Shown here: positions 16,674 through 24,712 of the stretch, piece by piece | How the letters are laid out: every line of letters begins with the position of its first letter | How positions within the stretch are numbered: the first letter of the stretch is position 1 | Assembly (NCBI GenBank): GCA_900315145.1 | Contig: OMYE01000047.1 | Span: 1 to 39,937, forward strand | Source: an uncultured Pseudomonadota bacterium | Lineage (GTDB): Bacteria > Pseudomonadota > Gammaproteobacteria > Enterobacterales > Succinivibrionaceae | Direction: 5' to 3' | Length of the DNA stretch: 39,937 nucleotides | The notes under the pieces: model-generated | Seen by the model: only the letters and a program-made list of their open reading frames with translations | The model's database searches: none | What the model was told of the DNA's origin: nothing | Program-made: the position numbers and the translations under genes

Positions 16674-16791
16674 GTTTCAAGTAGTTATCGAGGAACAGTA
16701 TTTACAACGCACTCATGTTACAGGCCATGGTGCTTACAGCACCTATTTCTCTACCTTTGCAACAAATTCGCTACGCATTGCGTATCAAAAT
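16674..16791 (-). repeat. Degenerate CRISPR repeats at the old end of the array
   Basis: 16674-16708 matches the array repeat at most positions (it keeps GTTTCAA, TATCGAGG and CAAC, lacking one base). 16728-16763 keeps mainly the last ten bases, CCTTTGCAAC. Spacing between them is irregular. They look like worn repeats at the leader-distal end. Confidence 0.5.
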
Positions 16792-17121
16792 CAATCAATC
16801 CCTTTATCGAGGGACAGCCTTTGCAACAAGAACTCGGTAAATCACTCTCTGACTGGAGTAGAGAGAAGTTTCAATCCCTCTATCGAGGGACAGCCTTTGC
16901 AACGAGAATGCGAAATAAATGGAAAACCAACTGATCTGGTTTCAATCCCTCTATCGAGGGACAGCCTTTGCAACCTGTCTGGAGTTTTCAACTACCCAGT
17001 CACGGTCTTGGAGTTTCAATCCCTCTATCGAGGGACAGCCTTTGCAACTTTAGAAAGCTGACATTTGATTACTCTCAAGAATGTAGTTTCAATCCCTCTA
17101 TCGAGGGACAGCCTTTGCAAC
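16792..17121 (-). CRISPR. Orphan CRISPR array, 5 repeats and 4 spacers
   Basis: The 36-base repeat begins GTTTCAATCC and ends CCTTTGCAAC on the plus strand. Copies are at 16868-16903, 16939-16974, 17013-17048 and 17086-17121 (identical), plus 16792-16827, which differs at its first four bases and at position 13. Spacers are 40, 35, 38 and 37 bases. An internal CCCTC-TATC-GAGGG hairpin is present. On the minus strand the repeat ends in ATTGAAAC, the 8-base 5' handle typical of many type I and III crRNAs. Repeat decay is on the left. Both signs indicate transcription leftward from a leader at about 17122-17400. No cas gene is in the window, so subtype cannot be fixed, and effectors in trans are needed if it is active. 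Confidence 0.95.
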
Positions 17122-17400
17122 AGAATCGTTGTAGAAGCCTTTATTTCCAATAGTTACAACATGCTGTTTTTCTAACCTATAGCTAGTAATTATATTTTAA
17201 CGAATAAAAAATCTATTTACTATAAAAAATCCTTAAAAATCAAAGGTTTCTCACGTTTCTAACCTATACTGTTCGTTTTTTTCAAAAAATCCTTATAAAT
17301 CAATGGTTCAACCTTTGTTTTTGGCTTTTTGAAAAAAAATTCTCCGGAGGTTAGCAAAAAGCAATTTTTTGACACATAATATCGATTATCGTATTAGTAA
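17122..17400 (-). promoter_or_regulatory. CRISPR leader with two pairs of direct repeats
   Basis: AT-rich DNA immediately right of the intact repeat end. TTTCTAACCTATA occurs at 17169-17181 and 17256-17268. AAAAAATCCTTA(A/T)AAATCAA occurs near 17224 and 17284. On the leader strand these read TATAGGTTAGAAA and GATTTNTAAGGATTTTTT. They alternate A-B-A-B, suggesting a duplicated leader module for promoter or adaptation-factor binding. Confidence 0.55.
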
Positions 17401-17554
17401 CTCTATGATTTATCCTTATGACGTGCTATAACTGATATTCCTTTTGCCCTAAAAAGCAACAGCTGGACTGAGACTAAATGTTAAATCCAAAAATATATCT
17501 AACCTCCTTTGATTCATACAACATAAGGAAGTTAATTCTATCCTGTCATCAAAG

Positions 17555-17563
17555 TGTTATAAT
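17555..17563 (+). promoter_or_regulatory. yciN: Extended -10 promoter of yciN
   Basis: TG-T-TATAAT is a perfect extended -10 element; the -35 region is poor, as is common for extended -10 promoters. The start would be near 17570, about 50 bases before the yciN ATG, so the longer in-frame ORF from 17478 is not translated from this promoter. Confidence 0.5.
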
Positions 17564-17621
17564 AAACAAAAAAGATAATCAATTGAACATTAATGACCTT
17601 AACTATAAGGAATTTACTACT

Positions 17622-17882
17622 ATGTTTATGGGACAGGAAGATACCAGAAAAGAAGCTTCTGCAGAAGAAATTCTTGCTTTAGCAAATAAAATGATTCAGA
17701 GTGACTATGACTACATGGACGGTATGAAAGCAGACAGCGTTATTCAGAATGGAGAAGTTTTAGTATTCAAGGGAGAATTCTTTTTAGATGAAGAAGGACT
17801 GCCTACTGCTAAAACCAATGCTGTTTTCAATATGTTTAAAAAGGTAACCACTACTCTTTCCAAACAGTACAAACTGAAGTAA
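17622..17882 (+). CDS. yciN: YciN family protein (DUF2498)
   Basis: Small cytosolic protein of unknown function conserved in gammaproteobacteria. The 86 residues align along their length with E. coli YciN: LALANKMIQ near the start, then GEVLVFKGEFFLDEEGLPTA and NAVFNMFKK, ending LSKQYKLK. ATG 17622 is chosen because AAGGAA lies about 10 bases upstream, a promoter sits at 17555-17563, and the length then equals the family. The frame is open upstream to 17478, but that stretch is AT-rich and not YciN-like. It faces dapE and shares a bidirectional terminator with it. Confidence 0.93.
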   Translation: MFMGQEDTRKEASAEEILALANKMIQSDYDYMDGMKADSVIQNGEVLVFKGEFFLDEEGLPTAKTNAVFNMFKKVTTTLSKQYKLK

Positions 17883-18018
17883 TAAAAAAGTTTTCTTTTA
17901 TATTTCAGAAAATAAGAGAATTAATCTTTTTTTGTGAACGAAAAATCTGGATTACGACAACTTGAGGACACACTGAAATAACTCCTAAAAATTGTGTATA
18001 AAATCCAGGACATAACCC

Positions 18019-18052
18019 CAAAATCTCCGGTGTACAGCTACCGGAGATTTTT
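18019..18052. terminator. Bidirectional terminator between yciN and dapE
   Basis: A perfect 12-bp stem, AAAATCTCCGGT with ACCGGAGATTTT, around an 8-base loop. T runs exist in both directions, serving the two convergent genes. Confidence 0.85.
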
Positions 18053-18094
18053 CATATTAAAACAGAATTCTTTCACAATACCTATAAAAGGAAC

Positions 18095-19252
18095 TTAAAG
18101 CAGAATTCTTTCCAGGATCTTTTCATAAACCAGCGCCAGTTTATCAAGTTCTTCAGCACTGGTACACTCATTTGCTTTATGAATTGTTTCACTTAAAGGT
18201 CCAAGCTCGATTACCTGACAGGAAGGAAACTTGGCAATAAATCTGCCGTCTGATGTTCCTCCGGCTGTAGATTCTTTGACTTCTACGCCGCACACCTCCA
18301 TTACGGAGGCTCTCACAGCTTCTATAAGTTCTCTTGATTCAGTAATAAAAGGATCACCGCTGAATGACCAGGTGATTTTGTAGTTAAGACGGTATTTAGA
18401 AAATATCTCGTTGGTAACCTGCTTTATCTTCTCAGCGGTAGTCTCTGTATTGAAACGCCAGTTTACCTGAATATAGAGCTCTCCAGGTATAACGTTATTC
18501 GCACCGGTACCTGCTTTAATATTAGGAATCTGCATTGATGTTGGCGGGAAATAGTCATTGCCGTTATCCCAGACATAGGAAACCAGCTCAGCAATAGCCG
18601 GAGCAGCCTCATGGATAGGATTTCGACCGAGATGAGGATAAGCCACATGCCCCTGGATCCCGAAAACCTTAATATCGGCAGTAATAGACCCCCTTCTGCC
18701 TATTTTTATGGTATCACCGGCAACCTTGTCTGAGCTAGGTTCACCTACCACACAGTAATTAATGTGCTCGTTTCTTTCCATCAGTCTGCTGACTACATGT
18801 GGTGTACCGTTAACAAAGTCACCTTCCTCATTACTGGTAAAAATAAATGAAATGGTTCCTTTATGGTCAGGATGCTTTTCAACGAAGCGTTTGGCGGCAA
18901 TAACCATGGCCGCATCACCTCCCTTCATATCAGCAGTGCCGCGACCATAGATCATTCCGTCATGTATAACCGGTTCAAAAGGACTGTAGGCCCATGCCGA
19001 CAGTTCCCCTGGAGGAACCACGTCGGTATGCCCGGCAAAACAGAAATTAGGATAGCCCTCACCGTGAGTAGCGTAAATATTCGATGTATCGATATGAGTA
19101 AAGTTTTCTATATGAAAACCTGAATCACGCAGTTTAGTAGCCAGTAGCTGCTGACACCCTTCATCCTTTGGTGTAATGGAAGGCCGGCTGACCAGTTCCA
19201 TACAAAGTGCCACCACCGGACTGTTTTTCTTTTCACCTTCAATTTCTGTCAT
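18095..19252 (-). CDS. dapE: Succinyl-diaminopimelate desuccinylase
   Basis: Zinc-dependent M20 hydrolase that releases succinate from N-succinyl-LL-diaminopimelate in the lysine and peptidoglycan-precursor pathway. 385 residues, about ten more than E. coli DapE because of an N-terminal extension. Metal ligands and active site are visible: His75 in FAGHTDVVPPG, Asp108 in GRGTADMKGG, Glu142-Glu143 in TSNEEGD (usually SDEEG), the GEPS motif near 170, and the last His in SETIHKANE near the C-terminus. The dimerisation domain lies between (GIQGHVAYPHLGRNP). AAGGATGG precedes the ATG. Monocistronic. Confidence 0.96.
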   Translation of the reverse strand: MTEIEGEKKNSPVVALCMELVSRPSITPKDEGCQQLLATKLRDSGFHIENFTHIDTSNIYATHGEGYPNFCFAGHTDVVPPGELSAWAYSPFEPVIHDGMIYGRGTADMKGGDAAMVIAAKRFVEKHPDHKGTISFIFTSNEEGDFVNGTPHVVSRLMERNEHINYCVVGEPSSDKVAGDTIKIGRRGSITADIKVFGIQGHVAYPHLGRNPIHEAAPAIAELVSYVWDNGNDYFPPTSMQIPNIKAGTGANNVIPGELYIQVNWRFNTETTAEKIKQVTNEIFSKYRLNYKITWSFSGDPFITESRELIEAVRASVMEVCGVEVKESTAGGTSDGRFIAKFPSCQVIELGPLSETIHKANECTSAEELDKLALVYEKILERILL

Positions 19253-19891
19253 TTTTAGCCATCCTTTTTATTTTTTATTGTTATTCTGTATCCTTTGTTA
19301 TTCTTATATTTTGTACGGACACAATGCTGAAATATCCTTTGTGAACTGGCGCTTCCTATTACTTTAATATCACTCAGGAACTCTTTGCACCATAACAGAG
19401 CCTTACAAAACAGCTTTAATCAGCACATATACCAACATTCTATCCAATTTTGACCACTCATCAAAACAAAGAAACAATATCTCATTTAATTTTGCAACTG
19501 TAAGCTTATTTTTAGTGAATACTGCTATTTCTCATACATAGGGAACAGCTACATTGTCTGTCAACACCGAAAAAAAACGCATTTAGCATTCATCTCAACA
19601 GTCATGCAAAATCAGTACCATAAACAGAAACTCCTAAGGGATACCACATTTTGCCTAAAGACCTACCTTCTAGCTTAACATGAACTGTGAATCATAAGCC
19701 GGAAAATAACAGATACCGAATTATAAAAACAGAATTTACAGAAGTTACAGAATTGAATTGGGATTAAGAAACTGGAGAAGTGAACCGGAATGGTAATAAC
19801 GATATGAACAAAGGGAAAAATAATAATAAAAAGAGCAGAAAAATTACTACCGAAAATTAAGAAAAAAGGTGGCTGATACAGAAAAATCAAA
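19253..19891. other. Gap between pykF and dapE, no gene seen
   Basis: About 640 AT-rich bases. A minus-strand frame at 19675-19890 is dominated by Phe and Ile and lacks a ribosome site. The segment must contain the dapE promoter; no site is clear enough to name. Confidence 0.4.
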
Positions 19892-19931
19892 TAAAAAAAA
19901 CAGCATGAAAAAAACTCCGTTTATCATGCTG
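19892..19931 (-). terminator. pykF terminator
   Basis: On the minus strand CAGCATGA and TCATGCTG pair around a 15-base loop, and a run of eight T follows. Confidence 0.85.
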
Positions 19932-19987
19932 TTTCCTTACTTTATCGTTATCAGGCAGAACACCTTCTGCCTGAACATTCTGCTATA

Positions 19988-21403
19988 TTAGAGAACGTGT
20001 ACTGATGAAGTGTTAGTAGTACCAGCTGGAACTAAAGCACCAGATACCATAACAACAGTATCACCTGGCTTAGCAAGACCAGACTTGATAGCTAAATCCT
20101 TACCAGTCTTGAAGAAGTCGTCAGTTGACTTGAATTCTTCAACAACCATTGGAGTAACACCACGAACAATACATAACTGACGAGCAGCCTTAACGTTATC
20201 AGTTAAAGCAAGGATGTTAGAGGTTGGGAAGTACTTACGTAATGCTCTTGCAGACTTACCTAAGTGGGTAGCTACAACGATTAATGGAGACTTCAGGTGT
20301 TCAGCGATTTCTACAGCACCCTTACAAACAGCTTCAGTTACGTGTAAAGATGAAGGTGGAGTATCGATGAAACGTGGCTGTACCATAGTATCAGTAAGAT
20401 CACAGATAGAAGCCATTGTACGAACTGCTTCACGTGGATACTTACCCTTTGCAGATTCGCCTGAAAGCATTACAGCATCAGTACCGTCGAAAATAGCGTT
20501 AGCTACGTCACCTGCTTCAGCGCGGGTTGGACGTGGGTTCTTCTGCATAGAGTCAAGCATCTGGGTAGCGGTAATAACAATCTTACCTACTTCGTTACAA
20601 CGACGGATGATGTGCTTCTGAGCAATGATAACTTCCTGAGGTGGAATTTCAACACCGAGGTCACCACGGGCAACCATGATACCGTCAGATGCAGCAAGGA
20701 TGTCTTCGAAGTTATCGAGACCTTCCTGGTTTTCGATCTTAGAAATGATCTTAACGTCCTGACCGCCGTTGATGTCGAGCCAGTTACGAACGTCTTCAAC
20801 GTCCTTCTTTTTACGTACGAAAGAAACAGCGATAAAGTCAACACCTCTTTCGATACCGAATACGAGGTCACCCTTATCCTTTTCGCTTAAAGCTGGGAGG
20901 TTGGTGATAACGCCTGGAAGGTTAACACCCTTCTTGTTACCGAGCATTGCGTTGTTTAATACTTCACAAACAGCTTCAGTTTCGTCAGCATTCTTTTCTA
21001 AAACCTTTAAGCCGATTAAACCGTCGTCGATAAGGATGGTATTACCTACAGCGATATCCTTAACAAGACCGGCATAGCTAACTGAACAACGTTCGTTAGT
21101 GGTGTATGAAGGGTAGTCAGTAGTTACAGTGAACTTCTGGCCTTTCTTTAATTCAACTTCGCCGTCATTAGGTACTTCACCAGTACGAATTTCAGGGCCC
21201 TTGGTATCAAGAACAATAGCAAATACCTTGCCAGTTTCCTTCATAATAGCATTGATGGTAGTAATACGTGCGCCCTGTTCGTCATGATCGCCGTGAGAGA
21301 AGTTTAAACGCATTGCATTCATGCCGGAATTAAGAAGATCCTGAAGAACTTCACGTGGCTCGGACTTTGGTCCGATAGTACATACCATCTTAGTCTTTTT
21401 CAT
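19988..21403 (-). CDS. pykF: Pyruvate kinase I
   Basis: Final glycolytic step: transfers phosphate from phosphoenolpyruvate to ADP. The 471 residues match PykF-type enzymes nearly end to end ([16 protein letters not shown] start, [18 protein letters not shown] end). Active-site motifs are RLNFSHGDH (32-40), [10 protein letters not shown] (65-74), Lys222 in [10 protein letters not shown] with Glu224, Asp248 in [10 protein letters not shown], and [16 protein letters not shown] (278-295). The C-terminal allosteric domain is complete. Codon choice is strongly biased and unlike its neighbours, as expected of a highly expressed gene. AGGGAACG precedes the ATG. Monocistronic, with a strong terminator. 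Confidence 0.97.
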   Translation of the reverse strand: MKKTKMVCTIGPKSEPREVLQDLLNSGMNAMRLNFSHGDHDEQGARITTINAIMKETGKVFAIVLDTKGPEIRTGEVPNDGEVELKKGQKFTVTTDYPSYTTNERCSVSYAGLVKDIAVGNTILIDDGLIGLKVLEKNADETEAVCEVLNNAMLGNKKGVNLPGVITNLPALSEKDKGDLVFGIERGVDFIAVSFVRKKKDVEDVRNWLDINGGQDVKIISKIENQEGLDNFEDILAASDGIMVARGDLGVEIPPQEVIIAQKHIIRRCNEVGKIVITATQMLDSMQKNPRPTRAEAGDVANAIFDGTDAVMLSGESAKGKYPREAVRTMASICDLTDTMVQPRFIDTPPSSLHVTEAVCKGAVEIAEHLKSPLIVVATHLGKSARALRKYFPTSNILALTDNVKAARQLCIVRGVTPMVVEEFKSTDDFFKTGKDLAIKSGLAKPGDTVVMVSGALVPAGTTNTSSVHVL

Positions 21404-21884
21404 AAAAAACGTTCCCTAAAAATTACATAGATTTAATGATAACTTTCCCTATACAAGCGGAAATTTTTGCGCATTTTACAAGAATTTTTATCAAATTTAA
21501 AGTACTATCATGCATTAAGCTGAAAAAATATCATTTTAGCCGTCATATCATCTTTTTAATTTCAAAAAAGAACTCTGTTTTCCGTTATTTTTCTTTCAAA
21601 ATGACCATTCATCAAATAACCTCAGCCAATAATCCGGATATTTCACCTTTTATTTCCCTGATATCCTCTCTTATTTTTCCTGATGTCATCTATTATTAAT
21701 GATCCTCCGGCTGTCTAAGGCTATAATTAAACACAAAGACCAATCCGCAACCGGCACATATCATTTCGGTATTTTTAAGTACCGGCATTATGAGACTTCA
21801 TCATGCCGTGTAAGCGTGCAATATAAGACAGTATCATATAGATGCAGCCTGCGGAAAGAACGTCCAGCTGAAGGAGAACAAAAT
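21404..21884. other. Divergent promoter region between pykF and the nitroreductase
   Basis: About 480 bases with no RNA or gene supported. Frames at 21436-21699 and the upstream part of the nitroreductase frame (from 21699) lack ribosome sites. It should carry the pykF promoter on the minus strand; TTGTAA and TGTATA elements occur there but their spacing is not convincing. Confidence 0.4.
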
Positions 21885-22418
21885 TTGAATACCATAATTG
21901 AAGCTATGAAACAGCGTCGCAGCATCAGAAAATTCAAACCTGACATGCCTTCCAGAAAGGATATAGAGGCAGTTGCTGAAGCAGGAATTTATGCTGCCAA
22001 CGGCAGAGGTAAACAGGAAACCATCACTCTTGTGGTTACCGATAAAGCATTAAGAGACAGAATCTCCCGGGTAAACTGCAGCATCGGCGGCTGGGACAGC
22101 AGTTTCGATCCTTTTTACGGCGCTCCGGTTATTCTGATTGTTCTTGCCAATAAGAATCATACAACCCACCTCTATGACGGAAGTCTGGTCATGGGCAACA
22201 TGATGCTTGCCGCCCACTCTCTCGGTCTCGGCAGCATATGGATTCACCGTGCCCGCGAGGAGTTTGAAATGCCGGAATACCGCCAGCTTCTTAAGGATCT
22301 CGGCATAGAAGGGGAATGGGAAGGAATAGCCCATTGTGCTTTAGGCTACGCTGACGGAGATATCCCGAAAGCAGCACCTCGTAAAGAAGGCCGCATAAGA
22401 TGGATTGAGGCGGTATAA
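21885..22418 (+). CDS. Nitroreductase family protein
   Basis: FMN-dependent oxidoreductase of the nitroreductase superfamily, 177 residues, probably a cytosolic homodimer; its substrate is unknown. The flavin-phosphate motif RRSIRKF lies near the N-terminus (IIEAMKQRRSIRKFKPDMPS). The conserved SLVMGNMMLAAHSLGLGSIW is in the second half, and ALGYADGD near the C-terminus completes the fold. A TTG start at 21885 is chosen because AAGGAG stands 8 bases upstream and family members begin about ten residues before RRSIR. The frame is open further upstream (to 21699), but that portion is not family-like. No operon partner. Confidence 0.9.
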   Translation: MNTIIEAMKQRRSIRKFKPDMPSRKDIEAVAEAGIYAANGRGKQETITLVVTDKALRDRISRVNCSIGGWDSSFDPFYGAPVILIVLANKNHTTHLYDGSLVMGNMMLAAHSLGLGSIWIHRAREEFEMPEYRQLLKDLGIEGEWEGIAHCALGYADGDIPKAAPRKEGRIRWIEAV

Positions 22419-22609
22419 AAGTCTTTTTTTCTTTTTAGTCGTGTGGATTGTCAATTCCTGATTTCAAAACCAAAAGGAAAGATGTTCCACCCCAAAGCAA
22501 TCCGCCACCGGGAAATGCATGATTTCCGGATAATCATGCATTAGGATTTGACATAATTAAACAGACTTACCGCTGTGAATCCTGCGGGTCACTCACGGAT
22601 ATAGCCGGA

Positions 22610-24184
22610 GTGAACAGCTACTTTCTCGAATGGCGCCGGCTTCATCAGGAAAGCCTCGGTGCAAATCCCGAAAGCGGTAAATATGAGGAACACTCATGTC
22701 CGGGTTGCGGAGCCGTATTCGCATTCAAAAAGGATGAGGCATCAGTTACCTGTGTGTACTGCGGCAGCAGACTTATCCGGAAAAGCCTCGTCGAAAAAAG
22801 TCAGGTTCCCGACATAATTATTCCGTTTTACATCACTGCCGCCGAAGCTAAAGAACGTTTTCTGGAATGGGCTGATGCCCGCAAAAACTCAGAGGAAACG
22901 GCATGTCTCCGCAACAGTATCGATAAGATACAGTGCTACTACCTGCCGTACAGACTGTTCCGCGGTCCGGCGTCGGCTGTTATATACCGCGATGAAACAG
23001 ACAGAAGATATCATGTCCGGGGATTTATTGAAGGTGTCGCCGTTAATACAACCGAACAGCTGGATAACACCATTCTCAATGAAATGGAACCATTTGACTG
23101 GAGCGAAATCAAACCTTTTTCTCCGTTCTATGTCGCCGGACATCCCGTACAGATGTGCAATCTTTCCGGAGATAAAATCATTGACAGAATGAAAAGAGAA
23201 ATAGAGTTCGATTTCACTCCTCTGTGTGCTAGAATCATGCACAGTCAAAAAATCACCCTGAGAGTAAGAGACTTTGATGTTGAGTCGGTATCCGCCCTTC
23301 TGCCGGTATATTTTATTAAAGCAGGTCGTCTTACCGCCGTAATGAACGGACAGACAGGCAGAATAGCAGTCTCCACCGGAAGAACAGTATATGACTATGT
23401 CTATTATCTGAGATATATTGACCGTAATCCGCTGCCCTTTACCATTACAGCAGGTGTTGCCGGTGCGGTCTCCGGTATTACGGCTGCAACTACTACCGGA
23501 GTGCTGAGTACCGTTTCTTCAGCTGTCTTTTATATGGTAATCACTCTGCTTACCGTTATCACTGTGGCCATATGTACAGTATCCTACCGCGGTTTCAACC
23601 TGAAAGACGGCAAAAAGCAGATTATTCTCAAAACTGAATCAGCCCGAGTCTCCAGAGAGGACGGAGGATTAATCCGGGAGTTTCAGAATATTCTCAAAAA
23701 TCCTTTCAATAACACTCCGGTATTTATTGAAAAGGATGGTAATGATTCATATCCCGTGGAAATCAGATTTATTACCGCAGGCAGAGTACTCGGTTTTCTA
23801 TCTGTCTGCGCACTCTTTTTTCTTTTACCGCTGATCCTGTTTGGCGGAGTTCTCACAGCCTGCGGTATCAGCATGGAACAGAATTTATCCATTCTCTTTT
23901 TCTTAATAATGGTCACCCTTTTCTGGACGGCCGTTTCGGTATATTTCGTTATTCTCTATTTTATTCAGGTGTTTCTTATAGATGTATACGAGCGACCGCT
24001 TATATACAGAATTAATGAGGACGGTACCAGAGAGTTCATTAAACAGAAAAATAAAACCGGACTGTCTCTTTTCAGAATATTTTCAAGAGAAAGCATGGCC
24101 CGGGTAAATAAGGGCTTCGGCTCCATGATTATTCTTCTGCTGATTTTTTCTCTTGGCATTGCTGTGAAGCATCTGATTAGTTAA
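22610..24184 (+). CDS. Zinc-ribbon membrane protein (TFIIB-type ribbon); real start uncertain
   Basis: From GTG 22610 the product is 524 residues. Residues about 29-55 are a zinc ribbon (CPGCG ... CVYCG). A soluble domain follows, then membrane segments near 275-325 and two near 390-460, and a final one at the C-terminus (MIILLLIFSLGIAV). The frame is open upstream to 22523 and encodes another half-ribbon, YRCESCGSLTDIAG, which GTG 22610 would cut off. GTG 22610 has no proper ribosome site, and no ATG, GTG or TTG lies in frame before it. ATG 22482, after AAAAGGAAAG, is out of frame; one extra base near 22523 would join it to the body. So the N-terminus looks frameshifted. Function is unknown; such proteins are often annotated as TFIIB-type zinc-ribbon proteins. 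Confidence 0.75.
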   Translation: MNSYFLEWRRLHQESLGANPESGKYEEHSCPGCGAVFAFKKDEASVTCVYCGSRLIRKSLVEKSQVPDIIIPFYITAAEAKERFLEWADARKNSEETACLRNSIDKIQCYYLPYRLFRGPASAVIYRDETDRRYHVRGFIEGVAVNTTEQLDNTILNEMEPFDWSEIKPFSPFYVAGHPVQMCNLSGDKIIDRMKREIEFDFTPLCARIMHSQKITLRVRDFDVESVSALLPVYFIKAGRLTAVMNGQTGRIAVSTGRTVYDYVYYLRYIDRNPLPFTITAGVAGAVSGITAATTTGVLSTVSSAVFYMVITLLTVITVAICTVSYRGFNLKDGKKQIILKTESARVSREDGGLIREFQNILKNPFNNTPVFIEKDGNDSYPVEIRFITAGRVLGFLSVCALFFLLPLILFGGVLTACGISMEQNLSILFFLIMVTLFWTAVSVYFVILYFIQVFLIDVYERPLIYRINEDGTREFIKQKNKTGLSLFRIFSRESMARVNKGFGSMIILLLIFSLGIAVKHLIS

Positions 24185-24262
24185 TTGAACAGCAATTCTC
24201 ATCAGGTTGCAGTTACCTGATGTATATGTACGGATTAACTCATCAACACAGCCGTTTATCAT

Positions 24263-24305
24263 GCCTGCCGGTTCCGGTATCCGTTTTTCCGGCAGGCGGT
24301 TTTTC
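24263..24305 (+). terminator. Terminator of the zinc-ribbon membrane gene
   Basis: GCCTGCCGG pairs with CCGGCAGGC around a 17-base loop, followed by GGTTTTTC. Confidence 0.75.
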
Positions 24306-24410
24306 AACACCAGCATACCGTTTTTTCCTATCTTTGCTCCACCGTTACCGCATATTTCTACATTCCGTGATATTCCATAATAATCACTGTCATCTACGTA
24401 TCAGCTGCAT

Positions 24411-24683
24411 TTAATTACGGCTAAAAAGATAAATAAAGACTCCTAAATCCTCTGTAATGGTGATTTCACATTTATCAATGCCGTCAGAGGATGTCATAAG
24501 GTACTCCATCCCCGAAAAAGTAAAGAAGAGCTTATCCTGCTTTTTCTCTCTGCCGGCAGGAGCCTTCCTGTATCCGTAGAGACATCCGGACTGTCCATCA
24601 GGATTTACATCCGGCTTATCATCATATTAAGCCCATTCCGTAACGGATACCTGATTCTCTGGGTTTTGATAAATGCAATTCAT
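24411..24683 (-). pseudogene. Small gene interrupted by an in-frame TAA
   Basis: On the minus strand ATG 24683 opens MNCIYQNPENQVSVTEWA, then an in-frame TAA at 24627-24629. The same frame continues for about 70 codons (YDDKPDVNPDGQSGCLYGYR, then KLFFTFSGMEYLMTSSDG, ending VFIYLFSRN) to TAA at 24411. The reading on both sides is clearly protein-like and alternates hydrophobic and charged residues as in a small beta-rich domain. No family is recognised. It overlaps the region just upstream of the TraG-like gene on the opposite strand. Confidence 0.45.
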
Positions 24684-24712
24684 CCAGTGTTTTTTACGGA
24701 GTCTTTCACCAT

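Noticed and set aside
16665-17153. Plus-strand frames across the CRISPR array
   Set aside because: They are repeat-derived (recurrent FNPSIEGQPLQQ-type or QSLYRGTA-type strings) and not genes.
17478-17621. Longer start for yciN
   Set aside because: The extension is AT-rich and not conserved with YciN, and the extended -10 promoter lies inside it.
19675-19890. Hydrophobic minus-strand frame below pykF
   Set aside because: Phe/Ile-rich composition from AT-rich DNA, no ribosome site, and it abuts the pykF terminator.
21699-21884. Longer start for the nitroreductase
   Set aside because: The upstream codons are not family-like, and the AAGGAG site points to TTG 21885.
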